Both the position numbers and the translations under genes were made by a program. From the NCBI GenBank assembly GCA_013138975.1, contig WTBR01000107.1, positions 1-32,966 of the forward strand: 32,966 nucleotides of DNA. The letters are read 5' to 3'. Under the pieces are notes generated by a model. The model worked only from the letters and a program-made list of their open reading frames with translations, ran no database searches and had not been told where the DNA came from. The stretch's first letter is position 1. Each line of letters opens with the position of its first letter. The stretch is from Bacteroidales bacterium (lineage in GTDB: Bacteria; Bacteroidota; Bacteroidia; Bacteroidales; UBA12077). Positions 8,767 to 17,900 of this stretch are shown in pieces.

Positions 8767-11130
8767 TCAAATTTCATCATGTTCAGTTCTTCTGATAATT
8801 TCGTTTTGTAAATCTTCGCCAAGATCGTTAAAATAATCACTATATCCGGCAACTCTTACAATTAAATCTGTGTGTTTTTCAGGATGTTCTTTTGCATCAC
8901 GAAGTGTTTTTGCACTTACTACATTAAACTGAATATGATGTCCTTCCATTCTGAAATAGCTTCGAACCATTTGTGAAAGCTTTGTAATACTTTCATCACT
9001 TTTAAAAAAGGAGGGAGAGAATTTCTGATTCAGTAAAGTACCACCTGTTTTTATATGATCGATTTTTGCTGCTGATTTTAAAACGGCAGTAGGGCCTTTT
9101 TTATCTGCACCCTGAAACGGACTTATACCTTCAGATAGTGGTTCAAAAGCTTTTCGTCCATCGGCTGTTGCATTCATTACACTACCAAAGTATATATGAC
9201 TCGTAGTTGGTAACATGTTAATTCTGAATTTGCCGCCTCGGTATGTTGATTTATTATTTATAGCATCATAGAAAATATTAAACACATCTATAGCTAAAGA
9301 ATCAGCATAATCATCATCATTTCCGTACTTAGGAGTTTCGTAAATCAAGTCGTGACGTAATTGATCGTAGCCCTCAAAATTTGCTTTCATAGCTTTTAAA
9401 AGCTCATCCATGGTAACATTCTTTTTATCGAACACATTGTATTTTATGGATGCTAAACTGTCGGTAATACTACCCAGTCCAACACCTTGCACATAACTGG
9501 TATTGTAACGGGCACCACCTGCATTGTAATCAACTCCGTTCGAAATGCAATCTTCAATAACTAATGATAAAAACGGAACGGGTAATTCTTCAGCAAAAAG
9601 TTTTTCGATAATATTGTTTCCTTTAAGTTTTATATCAGCAAAATAGTTAAGCTGATTTTTATAGGCATCAACTACATCTTCAATATTATTAAAATTTCGG
9701 GGATCGTCGGTTTTAATTCCAATTTGTTTTCCAGATTTTGGATCAATTCCATTATTTAAGGTGATTTCAAGAATTTTATTCAGATTAAAATATCCAGTAA
9801 GAATATTACTCTCTGTTCCAAAAGCTCCAGTTTCAACACAACCACTTGCCCCTCCATTTCGGGCATCTGTAATCGATTTACCCTGACTTAGTAATTGTTT
9901 TATAATAACATCGGTATTAAAAATTGATGGTTGACCGAATCCCGTTTTAGTTATTTTTATGGCTCTTTCTACAAAACCGTCAGGATTTTTTTTGCTAATT
10001 TGAACCATGGAACTTGGTTGAAGAATTCTCATTTCTTCAATGACATCCAGAATTATATAAGTAAGTTCATTAACCGCATCTGTACCATCTTCTTTTAATC
10101 CACCCAAATTAATGAGTGAGAAATCGGTGTAAGTATTACTTTCTAATGCCGTAACGCCCATTTTAGGTGGCGCAGAATGATTATTAAATTTAATCCAAAA
10201 AGATTGTAATAGTTCAGTGGCAGATTCTTTTGTTAATGATCCGTTTTCTATTTCTTGCTTATAAAAAGGATATAGATGTTGATCTAATCTTCCCGGATTA
10301 AACGAATCCCAAGGATTTACTTCCGTTATTACACCCAAATGAATAAACCAATAATGCTGTAGCATTTCGTGAAATGTTTCGGGAGCATTGGCAGGAACTT
10401 TCCGACAAATTCTAGTTAAATTAACTAACTCAACTTTTCTTTTTTCATCTTTCTCAAGTTCAGCTAAATTAATTAAAGCAATAGCATGTCTATGAGCAAA
10501 TGCTATACTTGCATCTGCTGCAATTTTCATTGCCTTTAGTTCTTCTATTTTATCTTTTGCTTTTTCGTCGTTTGACGAATTATATTTTTCAATAGATTCT
10601 TGAATTTCTTTTTTCAAGTCAAGCATTCCTTTCTGAAAAATCTTTTTGCCAGCAACAGTATGCCCTGGAGCTCTCTGTTCTTGGAATTCGGTAAAAATAC
10701 CTGCTTCATAAGCCGATTTCCATTCTTCAGGTAATTGTGCAAATATTTTATCTCGTTGTGAGTTTCCTTTCCAGAACGGAATTATTTCCTTTTCATAAAT
10801 TTCTTTGGTTTCATTATCTACCCTAAACCAAACTTTTGGTCTGGTATCCAAAATATCTAAATCTTTTATCGAATGTAAACTAAGCTCAGGATAGGTTGGG
10901 GTTTCTTTTGGTGAAGGAGCACGTTCACCAACAATTAATTCGTTTTCGTTTATACATATTTTTTTATTCTCAAGTATATGTTTAAAAGTCATTGCTCTTT
11001 TTACAGGAATCGAAACTTGATTAGCAATGTCACTTTTATAGAATTCAGTAACCAATTTAGCTCTTTCTGCTGACAATTTATTTACAGCTGTTAAGCTTTG
11101 ATTTCGTAATTGTTTTATTCTGTTGTTCAT
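8767..11130 (-). CDS. hypD: trans-4-hydroxy-L-proline dehydratase, glycyl radical enzyme
   Basis: A 787-residue glycyl radical enzyme. From the ATG at 11130, the active-site thiyl Cys431 and Glu433 lie in SGCVETG, and the radical Gly762 in RVAGYSDYF. Asp275 (NPWDSFNPGRLDQH), Tyr447, His157, Ser331, Asp336, Phe337 and Thr642 match residues I recall lining the hydroxyproline pocket of Clostridioides difficile HypD. HypD removes water from trans-4-hydroxy-L-proline to give delta1-pyrroline-5-carboxylate. Choline lyase, glycerol dehydratase and pyruvate formate-lyase lack the GCVETG signature. The longest frame begins with a TTG at 11139, three codons upstream; counting from it gives Cys434 and Gly765, the C. 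difficile numbers, but an ATG start is likelier. The activase gene lies 147 bp upstream. Oxygen-sensitive, so an anaerobic lifestyle is implied. Confidence 0.93.
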   Translation of the reverse strand: MNNRIKQLRNQSLTAVNKLSAERAKLVTEFYKSDIANQVSIPVKRAMTFKHILENKKICINENELIVGERAPSPKETPTYPELSLHSIKDLDILDTRPKVWFRVDNETKEIYEKEIIPFWKGNSQRDKIFAQLPEEWKSAYEAGIFTEFQEQRAPGHTVAGKKIFQKGMLDLKKEIQESIEKYNSSNDEKAKDKIEELKAMKIAADASIAFAHRHAIALINLAELEKDEKRKVELVNLTRICRKVPANAPETFHEMLQHYWFIHLGVITEVNPWDSFNPGRLDQHLYPFYKQEIENGSLTKESATELLQSFWIKFNNHSAPPKMGVTALESNTYTDFSLINLGGLKEDGTDAVNELTYIILDVIEEMRILQPSSMVQISKKNPDGFVERAIKITKTGFGQPSIFNTDVIIKQLLSQGKSITDARNGGASGCVETGAFGTESNILTGYFNLNKILEITLNNGIDPKSGKQIGIKTDDPRNFNNIEDVVDAYKNQLNYFADIKLKGNNIIEKLFAEELPVPFLSLVIEDCISNGVDYNAGGARYNTSYVQGVGLGSITDSLASIKYNVFDKKNVTMDELLKAMKANFEGYDQLRHDLIYETPKYGNDDDYADSLAIDVFNIFYDAINNKSTYRGGKFRINMLPTTSHIYFGSVMNATADGRKAFEPLSEGISPFQGADKKGPTAVLKSAAKIDHIKTGGTLLNQKFSPSFFKSDESITKLSQMVRSYFRMEGHHIQFNVVSAKTLRDAKEHPEKHTDLIVRVAGYSDYFNDLGEDLQNEIIRRTEHDEI

Positions 11131-11173
11131 TATTTTCAATGTTAATTAAATTGACCCTAAAATACATTCATTT

Positions 11174-11227
11174 GTCACTCTGAGCCTGTCGAAGAGTGCA
11201 GTCATACTTCGACAAGCTCAGCATGAC
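11174..11227. repeat. REP-like inverted pair between activase and hypD
   Basis: Facing copies CACTCTGAGCCTGTCGAAG and CTTCGACAAGCTCAGCATG form a stem of about 20 bp around a short loop. The hairpin sits in the leader of hypD, between the activase gene and the dehydratase gene, and could make expression of the two unequal. Confidence 0.75.
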
Positions 11228-11277
11228 ATTTACTTATTTTTGGGACATCTAAATTCTATTTTAGCTAAATTTAATAC

Positions 11278-12072
11278 TTACCCTCCAATACCTACTATAA
11301 AACCAATTTCCTCAAATTCAGATTTTAGTGATTCCATTTCATGGTCGGATAGAGGAGAGGTATCTTTCATCTTATTTTCTTTTTTAAATCGTTCGTATTT
11401 ACCATTCGAAATATTGTGATAAGGCAATAAATCAATCCGGTTAATATTTTTTAATGATTTAATAAAAGATTTTATTTCAGAGATATTCTTTTTTGTATTT
11501 GTGATTTCAGGAATCACAGGGAATCGTAAAATAACATTTTTCTTATTCTCATCAAGCCATCTAAGGTTTCTTAGAATTTCATCTACAGGTATTCCTGTAT
11601 ATTTTTGATGTAATATATTGTCAATTAACTTAATGTCAAAAAGAAAGAGATCTGCCACTTCGGCTATTTTTTCAATGGTTTTTATAGATGCAAAACCAGT
11701 AGTGTCAATGCAAGTACGAATTCCATTTTGTTTGCATTTTTTAATGATTTCATAAAGAAAATTAGCTTGCATTAATGGTTCACCACCCGAAAATGTTACG
11801 CCACCATCCGATTCTTCAAAAAATATTTTATCTCCTGAAATTGTTTCAAAAAGCTTATCAACAGTAGTTTTATAACCAACAGTGATTTCCTTCTTAAATT
11901 CTTTTCCTTCAAGTTTATTTACACGCATATATTTCTCGGGATCTGCTTCTTGGCTTTCAGGATTATGACACCACCAGCAGTTTAAAGGGCATCCTTTAAA
12001 AAACACTGTTTGTCGAATTCCCGAACCATCGTGTATAGCAAAGTGCTTTATGTCGAAGATTGTTCCTTCCAT
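11278..12072 (-). CDS. Glycyl-radical enzyme activase for HypD (radical SAM)
   Basis: A 264-residue radical-SAM protein. The cluster motif CPLNCWWC (Cys28, Cys32, Cys35) and the SAM-binding SGGEP (95-99) are those of PflA-type activases. The enzyme uses a [4Fe-4S] cluster and S-adenosylmethionine to abstract hydrogen from the glycine of its partner, here Gly762 of HypD. It lies just upstream of hypD on the same strand. The stretch from 41 to 90, where many dehydratase activases carry a ferredoxin-like insert with eight Cys, has no Cys at all. It therefore resembles the compact PflA itself. PflA could be argued from this, but the neighbour is HypD and not a formate-lyase. It starts at the ATG ending at 12072. 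Confidence 0.9.
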   Translation of the reverse strand: MEGTIFDIKHFAIHDGSGIRQTVFFKGCPLNCWWCHNPESQEADPEKYMRVNKLEGKEFKKEITVGYKTTVDKLFETISGDKIFFEESDGGVTFSGGEPLMQANFLYEIIKKCKQNGIRTCIDTTGFASIKTIEKIAEVADLFLFDIKLIDNILHQKYTGIPVDEILRNLRWLDENKKNVILRFPVIPEITNTKKNISEIKSFIKSLKNINRIDLLPYHNISNGKYERFKKENKMKDTSPLSDHEMESLKSEFEEIGFIVGIGG

Positions 12073-12091
12073 TGTAATAAAATAATATTAG

Positions 12092-12253
12092 TAATTAGTG
12101 CTAGCAAGAAAACTACTTATTTTAAGGTCTTTGATAAGAAAGCGTCAAAGACGAGGCTTTCGAAGTTTTGAAAACCAAGGAGTTCACTTTTGTGAATGAC
12201 TGTTTTCAAAATGAGAATAACGAAGTATTTGGTGTTTTCTTGCAAAGACTAAA
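12092..12253. mobile_element. Miniature inverted-repeat element A (about 162 bp)
   Basis: The ends are imperfect terminal inverted repeats: TAATTAGTGCTAGCAAGAAA at the left and, on the other strand, TTTAGTCTTTGCAAGAAAAC at the right. Inside are a GTCTTTGA/TCAAAGAC stem and the core ACTGTTTTCAAAATGAG (from 12199), shared with element B at 13680-13932. No coding capacity. It fits a non-autonomous MITE-like or structured REP element; no transposase gene for it is present in the window. Confidence 0.65.
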
Positions 12254-12408
12254 AATGATTTCTAATTTGGATGTATTAATCCTAATGAAATATTAATTGG
12301 GGAAATTAATTGTGAAATATCAGCACATCCAGCACTCGAAAAGGCCTTTGCCAAAATTGTGGTATAAATTATTTAAATTGAATGGGTTCATATCAAATTT
12401 AATTGATA

Positions 12409-12416
12409 CAAATATA
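12409..12416 (-). promoter_or_regulatory. Candidate -7 element for the hydroxyproline operon
   Basis: CAAATATA reads TATATTTG on the minus strand, a full match to the Bacteroidota -7 consensus TAnnTTTG. It lies about 340 bp upstream of the activase start, so the leader would run through element A. No good -33 TTTG is visible at the usual spacing, and such a match is expected by chance about once per 1-2 kb per strand in DNA this AT-rich. Confidence 0.25.
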
Positions 12417-12499
12417 GTAATTCTAAGAAATAAAACTGATCGTTATAAAGAATAATTTATTATGAGTTACAATAGTTTGAAATTTCAATTAGATCTTCT

Positions 12500-12628
12500 C
12501 TAATTATTAAAATTAAAATTATTTTCCTTCTGAGCTAGCACATTATTAATGTCACAATTATTATCTTGTGAATAGCCGTTATTTATAAATAAGAAAAAAA
12601 TGATAAAAATTGGAATTAGCTTTTTCAT
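12500..12628 (-). pseudogene. Short signal-peptide frame, probable remnant of a secreted protein gene
   Basis: A 42-codon frame starts MKKLIPIFIIFFLFINNGYS and continues QDNNCDINNVLAQK before a stop. The first 20 residues form a textbook Bacteroidota export signal (Lys-Lys, hydrophobic run, cleavage after YS before Q). The mature part is only about 22 residues and Asn-rich. This looks like the 5' end of a secreted or surface protein gene that has lost the rest. It could alternatively be a genuine small exported peptide. No neighbour supports a function. Confidence 0.4.
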
Positions 12629-12831
12629 TTTATTAGCTTATAAGTTATAATCTAAAAGTCGTATTTTTTTTCTTTTTACAAAATGCAGTGCTTATCCTCA
12701 TTCATTTTAACCAATTACATTATCGGTTATTCTCATTTCCAAATAATTTGTTCAATCTGCATTTTTTTCGTTGGTACAAGGCTTTTTTGTCAGATGTATT
12801 TAGTGTAATTTTATACAAATGAAACAGTTTA

Positions 12832-12839
12832 TAATTTTG
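12832..12839 (+). promoter_or_regulatory. Candidate -7 element for the LytTR regulator gene
   Basis: TAATTTTG matches TAnnTTTG, about 110 bp before the ATG at 12951. A -33 element at the normal spacing is not convincing. Confidence 0.25.
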
Positions 12840-12950
12840 TTGTTTTAATAGCTCAGTTATATTGTTTTGCAGATACTCTGAATAATAAAAAAAAGTTTAA
12901 TACAAATACCATATATCAAAACATAAAATACAATTTTTAAAGCTACCTCT

Positions 12951-13682
12951 ATGCGAACAGCTATTATTGATGATGAAACTAAAAGCAGACAAACCTTATT
13001 GAATTTTACAAAAAAATATGCACCCGAATTAATAATTATAGGTGAAGCCGATTGTGTGGAAAAAGGTATTTTATTGATTGAAACAGAAAAACCCGATTTG
13101 GTTTTTTTGGATATACAAATGCCTGATGGCACGGGCTTTGATTTGCTAGGCAGAGTAATGTACAACGATTTTAAACTTATATTTTGTACATCATTCGACC
13201 AATATGCTGTTAAAGCATTCCGTTTTAGTGCAATTGATTATTTATTAAAACCATTGGATCCTGATATTTTTATGGCTGCAGTTAATAAAATCAGTCAGGA
13301 AGATAAATCGATAATAAAAGATAAACTGGAAGTTTTACATGCAAACAAATCTAATTTTTTGCGAATAGCATTACACTCCGCAGATGGTATTAATATCGTA
13401 AATATTAATGATATTATTCGTTGCGAATCGAATGGTAATTACACAAAATTTATTATAGAAAATCAATCTAACCTACTTATTACAAAAACATTAAAAGATT
13501 TTGACGGTATTTTGTCTAACCATGGTTTTATACGTATTCACAAATCTTTTTTGGCAAACCTAAACCATATAACAAAATATGTAAAAGGTGAGGCCGGATG
13601 GATAATTATGAGCGATGATGCAAAAATTATAGTGTCCCGTCGTAAAAAGGATCAGCTTTTAAAGGCTCTTTCGAATATATAA
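12951..13682 (+). CDS. LytTR-family response regulator
   Basis: A 243-residue regulator. Residues 1-120 are a receiver domain: acidic pair Asp7/Asp8, phospho-acceptor Asp54 in VFLDIQMPDG, Thr81 and Lys101 (LLKPLD). Residues 140-240 are a LytTR DNA-binding domain, with the characteristic segments IIRCESNGNYTKF, FIRIHKSFLANLNHI and IIVSRRKKDQLL. Such regulators pair with LytS-type histidine kinases. One is encoded 6.3 kb downstream at 19948, and the genes between encode surface proteins that are plausible targets. The stop codon TAA at 13680-13682 is itself the first three bases of element B, so the repeat abuts the gene without an intergenic gap. Start at the ATG at 12951. Confidence 0.93.
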   Translation: MRTAIIDDETKSRQTLLNFTKKYAPELIIIGEADCVEKGILLIETEKPDLVFLDIQMPDGTGFDLLGRVMYNDFKLIFCTSFDQYAVKAFRFSAIDYLLKPLDPDIFMAAVNKISQEDKSIIKDKLEVLHANKSNFLRIALHSADGINIVNINDIIRCESNGNYTKFIIENQSNLLITKTLKDFDGILSNHGFIRIHKSFLANLNHITKYVKGEAGWIIMSDDAKIIVSRRKKDQLLKALSNI

Positions 13683-13932
13683 TTAGTGACTGCAAGAAAA
13701 CTACTTATTTTTAAGGTCTTTGATAAGAAAACGTCAAAGACGTTCCGATAGCTATCGGAATTCGAAGTTTTGAAAATCAAGGAGTTCACTTTTGTGAATG
13801 CGATGTACTGAGCATGTTGAAGTGACTGTTTTCAAAACGAGAGTAACGAAGAACTTAGCGAAGCTCACGAACACAAATTTATAAATATTAAACTTGTGAG
13901 TAATTTGGCGTTTTCTTGCAGAGACTAATTAG
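13680..13932. mobile_element. Miniature inverted-repeat element B (about 253 bp)
   Basis: Terminal inverted repeats of about 22 bp: TAATTAGTGACTGCAAGAAA at the left and, on the opposite strand, TAATTAGTCTCTGCAAGAAA at the right. Internally it has a GTCTTTGA/TCAAAGAC stem, the perfect 18-bp palindrome TTCCGATAGCTATCGGAA (13743-13760), and GTTTTGAAAA pairing with TTTTCAAAAC. It shares ends and core with element A. The left end overlaps the LytTR stop codon. The right end merges with element C through a common CTAATTAG. Confidence 0.7.
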
Positions 13933-14081
13933 TGTTTGTCCATAAAGTCCGATATCTGCGTTGTGCTCGTTTTAAAAATCAGTCATTTACATAAGAAAAC
14001 TCTTTATTTTTAGAACTTCACAAGCCTTGATCTCGAACTTTCTGAACCAAACACCCGACTTTATGGACAGGCTCTAATTAG
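13925..14081. mobile_element. Miniature inverted-repeat element C (about 157 bp)
   Basis: Terminal inverted repeats: CTAATTAGTGTTTGTCCATA from 13925 and, on the other strand, CTAATTAGAGCCTGTCCATA ending at 14081; the match continues into AAGTC on both sides. The left end and adjoining sequence (to about 13966) recur in reverse orientation in element D near 24763-24802. No coding frame. Probable non-autonomous element of the same wider family as A and B, with a different inner terminal repeat. Confidence 0.65.
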
Positions 14082-14283
14082 TTTGTAGTTTGCATATTAG
14101 TCCATTACATATTACTAACTGATCAAAAAAGTTGCAAATTAATCTCATACATTATCATAAATCATTTTACTCGTTTCCCAAAAGCGAGTAAGTTATTTGC
14201 TAATTTACTGTTTTTATCTAAAAAATACTTTAAATAAATTATCCCTGCCACTTATCATTGATCTATTACCTATAAATAAAAGC

Positions 14284-14308
14284 CTATTATATAGTTGTAC
14301 TATAATAG
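14284..14308. promoter_or_regulatory. Inverted repeat upstream of the surface-protein operon
   Basis: CTATTATA and TATAATAG form a perfect 8-bp inverted repeat with a 9-nt centre, 75 bp before the start of the T9SS-sorted protein gene. The rest of 14082-14382 is AT-rich with no gene. It is a candidate operator or start-proximal structure; whether the neighbouring LytTR regulator binds it is unknown. Confidence 0.35.
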
Positions 14309-14382
14309 TTAGTTTTACTATAAATGCAAATTGAGTTATTGTTAATAGGCAGATAATCAGGTATAAACAAAAAAGGGATCGT

Positions 14383-14931
14383 ATGAAATACAAACAGCAA
14401 ATCTTGTTAAAATCACCAAAATCAATTCTGGGATATTTGGCAAGATACTATTTATGTGTTATGTTCTTGTTGGTTTTAGGGCTGACAGGTGCATATGCTC
14501 AAGAAACAATAACAACTGCAGGAGGCGAAGCAAGTGGTAGCGGAGGCACGGCAAGTTATACTGTTGGACAGTTAGTGTTTAACACTTACGGCAGTGTAGA
14601 TGGCCTAGTAACACAAGGTGTGCAGCAGCCATTTGAGATTTATACTGTAACAGGTATCGACGAGCTTGATATCAGTCTTAATATGTCAGTATACCCTAAT
14701 CCCACAACCAATTACCTTATTTTAAGGATTAATGACATCGAATATAAAGATATTCTTTTGCATAAATGTATTCTTTCCCTGTATAATATTAACGGAGAGT
14801 TAATAAAAACTCAAAAAATAACAAGCAGCGAAACAAACATTGACATGAGCTATATAGCAATAGGAAGCTATTTTCTATCTATAACAATGGATAGTAAAGG
14901 AATAAAAACTTTCAAAATTATTAAAAACTAA
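14383..14931 (+). CDS. Small secreted protein with T9SS type A sorting domain
   Basis: A 182-residue protein. The N-terminus is a long signal sequence (about 1-40) ending GLTGAYAQ. Next comes a short beta-rich segment (TITTAGGEASGSGGTASYTV, then GQLVFNT and VTQGVQQPFEI) seen at the front of many Bacteroidota exported proteins. From about residue 103 it has a type IX secretion C-terminal domain: MSVYPNPTTNYLILRI, YNINGELI, IAIGSYFLSI and a final FKIIKN. It would cross the outer membrane by T9SS and be anchored or released. No enzymatic domain is present; the length suggests little more than an export cassette with a small head. The next gene starts 16 bp later, so they are probably one operon. 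Confidence 0.8.
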   Translation: MKYKQQILLKSPKSILGYLARYYLCVMFLLVLGLTGAYAQETITTAGGEASGSGGTASYTVGQLVFNTYGSVDGLVTQGVQQPFEIYTVTGIDELDISLNMSVYPNPTTNYLILRINDIEYKDILLHKCILSLYNINGELIKTQKITSSETNIDMSYIAIGSYFLSITMDSKGIKTFKIIKN

Positions 14932-14947
14932 ATTGAAATATAATACT

Positions 14948-17900
14948 ATGAAAACAATATTTACTATTTTAATTACAATCTTATTAAATCTATTGATATT
15001 CCTGCCACAGATGGTAAGTGCACAGAGTCCAGATAAAATGAGTTATCAGGCAGTACTTCGTAATAGTAGCGACCAATTGGTAATAAACCAATCTGTAGGT
15101 ATGCAAATAAGCATCTTACAAGGTAGTGAAACTGGTACAGAAGTTTATGTAGAAATTCAAAACCCAACAAGTAATGCCAATGGATTGGTAAGTATTAAAA
15201 TTGGAACAGGAACAACGAACGATGATTTTTCTAACATAAACTGGGCAAACGGACCGTATTATATAAAAACAGAAACCGATATTAATGGAGGTGCAAATTA
15301 TTCTATTAGCGGAGTAAGCCTGTTACTAAGTGTTCCTTATGCTTTACATGCTAAAACTGCTGAAAGTATCTCAGGTGGAATTACAGAAACTGATCCTGAG
15401 TTTATTGCATGGGATAAAAGTACAGGTATTACAATATCAGAAAATCAGATATCAGATCTGCAAACATATTTAACAACTGAAGCCGATGGTGATGTAACAA
15501 ACGAAATTCAAGATTTAAATCTTATAGGAGATGTATTAACAATTACAAATAATGTTGGTGCAACAGAAATTAATCTTGCTCCATTCATAGGAACAAATAC
15601 TGATGATCAAGCACTTTCATTATCTACTAATACTCTTTCGTTAGAGGATGGAGGAACAGTTGATTTATCGGGATATTTAGACGATACAGACACTCACTTA
15701 ACTGAAAATGAAGTAGATGCAATAGTAAATAATAACGGTTACTTAACTACTGTAGAAGTTATTCAGGGAAGAGATATTTCTGCCAATGCACCTGCAAATG
15801 GTCAGGTATTAAAATGGGATAACACTTCATCAAAATGGTTACCTTCTGATGATGCTCTTGGTGCAGCCGGAACTACTGATGGTGTAGTAACTACGGCCGG
15901 AGTAGTCGGAACTACAACAAAAACAATTACTCTAAGTCGCTCTGAGAGTTTAGGAGATCTTACAGCAAATTTTACGGACATGGTTGATGATGCTGATGCT
16001 GATGCAACAAATGAAATTCAAGACATTTCACTAACCGGTAATAATTTAAGTATCACAAGTGGAAGCACTGTCGATTTATCAGTAATTCAAGATGGAACGG
16101 GTACTGATGACCAAACACTTTCTGAAATTTTGACTGGAAGTACAAGCGCAGGAACACACAAAATTAGCGATTTAGTCGACCCTACGTCAAATCAGGATGC
16201 TGCAACAAAAAAATATGTTGATGGCATACATATCATTGGTAATGAAAATGTTGTTATAGCTAAAGATGCCGGATCAAGTCTAACAACTAGCAGTAATAAT
16301 ATCTTGATAGGACAAAGAAGTGGAGAATCAGTAACATCTAGTAATGGTAATGTTTTTATTGGGGGATATGCCGCTACATTTATGACAGGAACCTACAATA
16401 CTGCAATAGGATATTTGGCAGGTAACAATGCAACTACAGGAAATCAAAATACTTATTTGGGAACAGGTAGTGGTGAGAATGGTGAAGGAGATCAAAACGT
16501 AATGGTTGGTTATGGTGCCGGTAGAACTAATACATTATCACATAATACCATGATAGGACCGTATGCTGGTGGAAATGGAGATGGCGAATCAAATATAGCA
16601 ATTGGTTTAATGTCAAGTTATATGGCTACGGGTTCAAATAATATTGCTATTGGAAAAACTGCTGGATTTTATGAAACGGGTGATGATAAACTATATATTA
16701 CTAATACTAAAGGATCAGACGAAGCTAGTGGTAGAACTGATGCTTTTATTTATGGTGATATGACTGCTAAAATATTGAATTTTGGTGCTACTGTAAGTAT
16801 TAATAACAGCTATACTCTGCCAAATTCTGATGGCACAACAGGACAAGTTTTAAGTACCGATGGAAGTGGAAATGTTAATTGGGGAACTGTATCAGCAGGA
16901 ACTGATGATCAAGCAATTTCTTTATCAGGAAATACACTTACTTTAGAAGATGGTGGTACAGCTGATTTATCAGGCTATATAGACAATACGGATGCTCAAG
17001 ATTTGAGTCTTAGTGGCACAACGCTAAGTTTAACTGGTGACGTTTCATCAGTAGATTTAAGTGGTTATTTAGATAATACTGACACACATTTAACCGAAGC
17101 TGAAGTTGACGCTTATGCAGGTAATAATGGCTATCTAACTACAGTTGAAGTCATTCAAGGTAGAGATGTTTCAGCAAATGCACCTGCAAATGGTCAGGTA
17201 TTAAAATGGGATAACACATCATCAAAGTGGTTACCTTCTGATGATGCTCTTGGTGCCGCCGGAACTACTGATGGTGTAGTAACTTCGGCCGGAGTAGCCG
17301 GAACTACAACTAAAACAATTACTATAAGTCGTTCAGAGAGCTTAGGAGATCTTACTGCAAATTTTACCGATATGGTTGATGATGCAGATGCTGATGCAAC
17401 AAATGAAATTCAAGACATTTCACTAACGGGTAATAATTTAAGTATATCAAGTGGAAGTGCTGTAGATTTATCTGTAATTAAAGATGGATACGAAGCTAAT
17501 ACTGACAATCAGGATTTAACATTAAGTGGCACAACGCTAACTTTAACTGGTGATGCAACAACAGTTGATTTAAGTAGCCTACAAGATGGTTATGAAGCAA
17601 ATACCGATGCTCAGACTTTAAGCTTATCAGGAACTGATTTAACCATTGTTGGTGGAAACACTTTGGATGTAAGCTCTATACAAGATGGCTACGATGCAAA
17701 TACTGACAATCAGGATTTAACATTCAGTGGTACAACCCTAACTTTAACTGGTGATGCAACAACAGTTAATTTAAGTAGCCTACAAGATGGTTATGAAGCA
17801 AATACTGATGCTCAGACTTTAAGCTTATCAGGAACTGATTTAACCATTGCTGGTGGAAACACTTTGGATGTAAGCTCTATACAAGATGGCTACGATGCAA

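Larger units (their letters stand above)
12254..12950. other. Non-coding gap before the LytTR gene
   Basis: About 700 bp of very AT-rich DNA. Apart from one 42-codon minus-strand frame with a signal peptide (12500-12628) and candidate -7 elements at 12409 and 12832, no gene, tRNA or strong hairpin is seen. A stop-free stretch of about 33 codons at 12266-12367 is open on both strands and cannot be assigned. Confidence 0.5.

Noticed and set aside
8767..11130. Pyruvate formate-lyase, choline lyase or glycerol dehydratase for the glycyl radical enzyme
   Set aside because: The active-site segment is SGCVETG and the hydroxyproline pocket residues line up with HypD; choline and glycerol enzymes have GCVEP-type motifs and PFL has a double Cys.
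12266..12367. Stop-free 33-codon stretch as a gene remnant
   Set aside because: It is open on both strands, begins with no start codon, and a run of this length is expected by chance at the per-cent level.
13743..13760. 18-bp perfect palindrome TTCCGATAGCTATCGGAA as a stand-alone operator
   Set aside because: It lies inside element B downstream of the LytTR gene and is better explained as part of that repeat.
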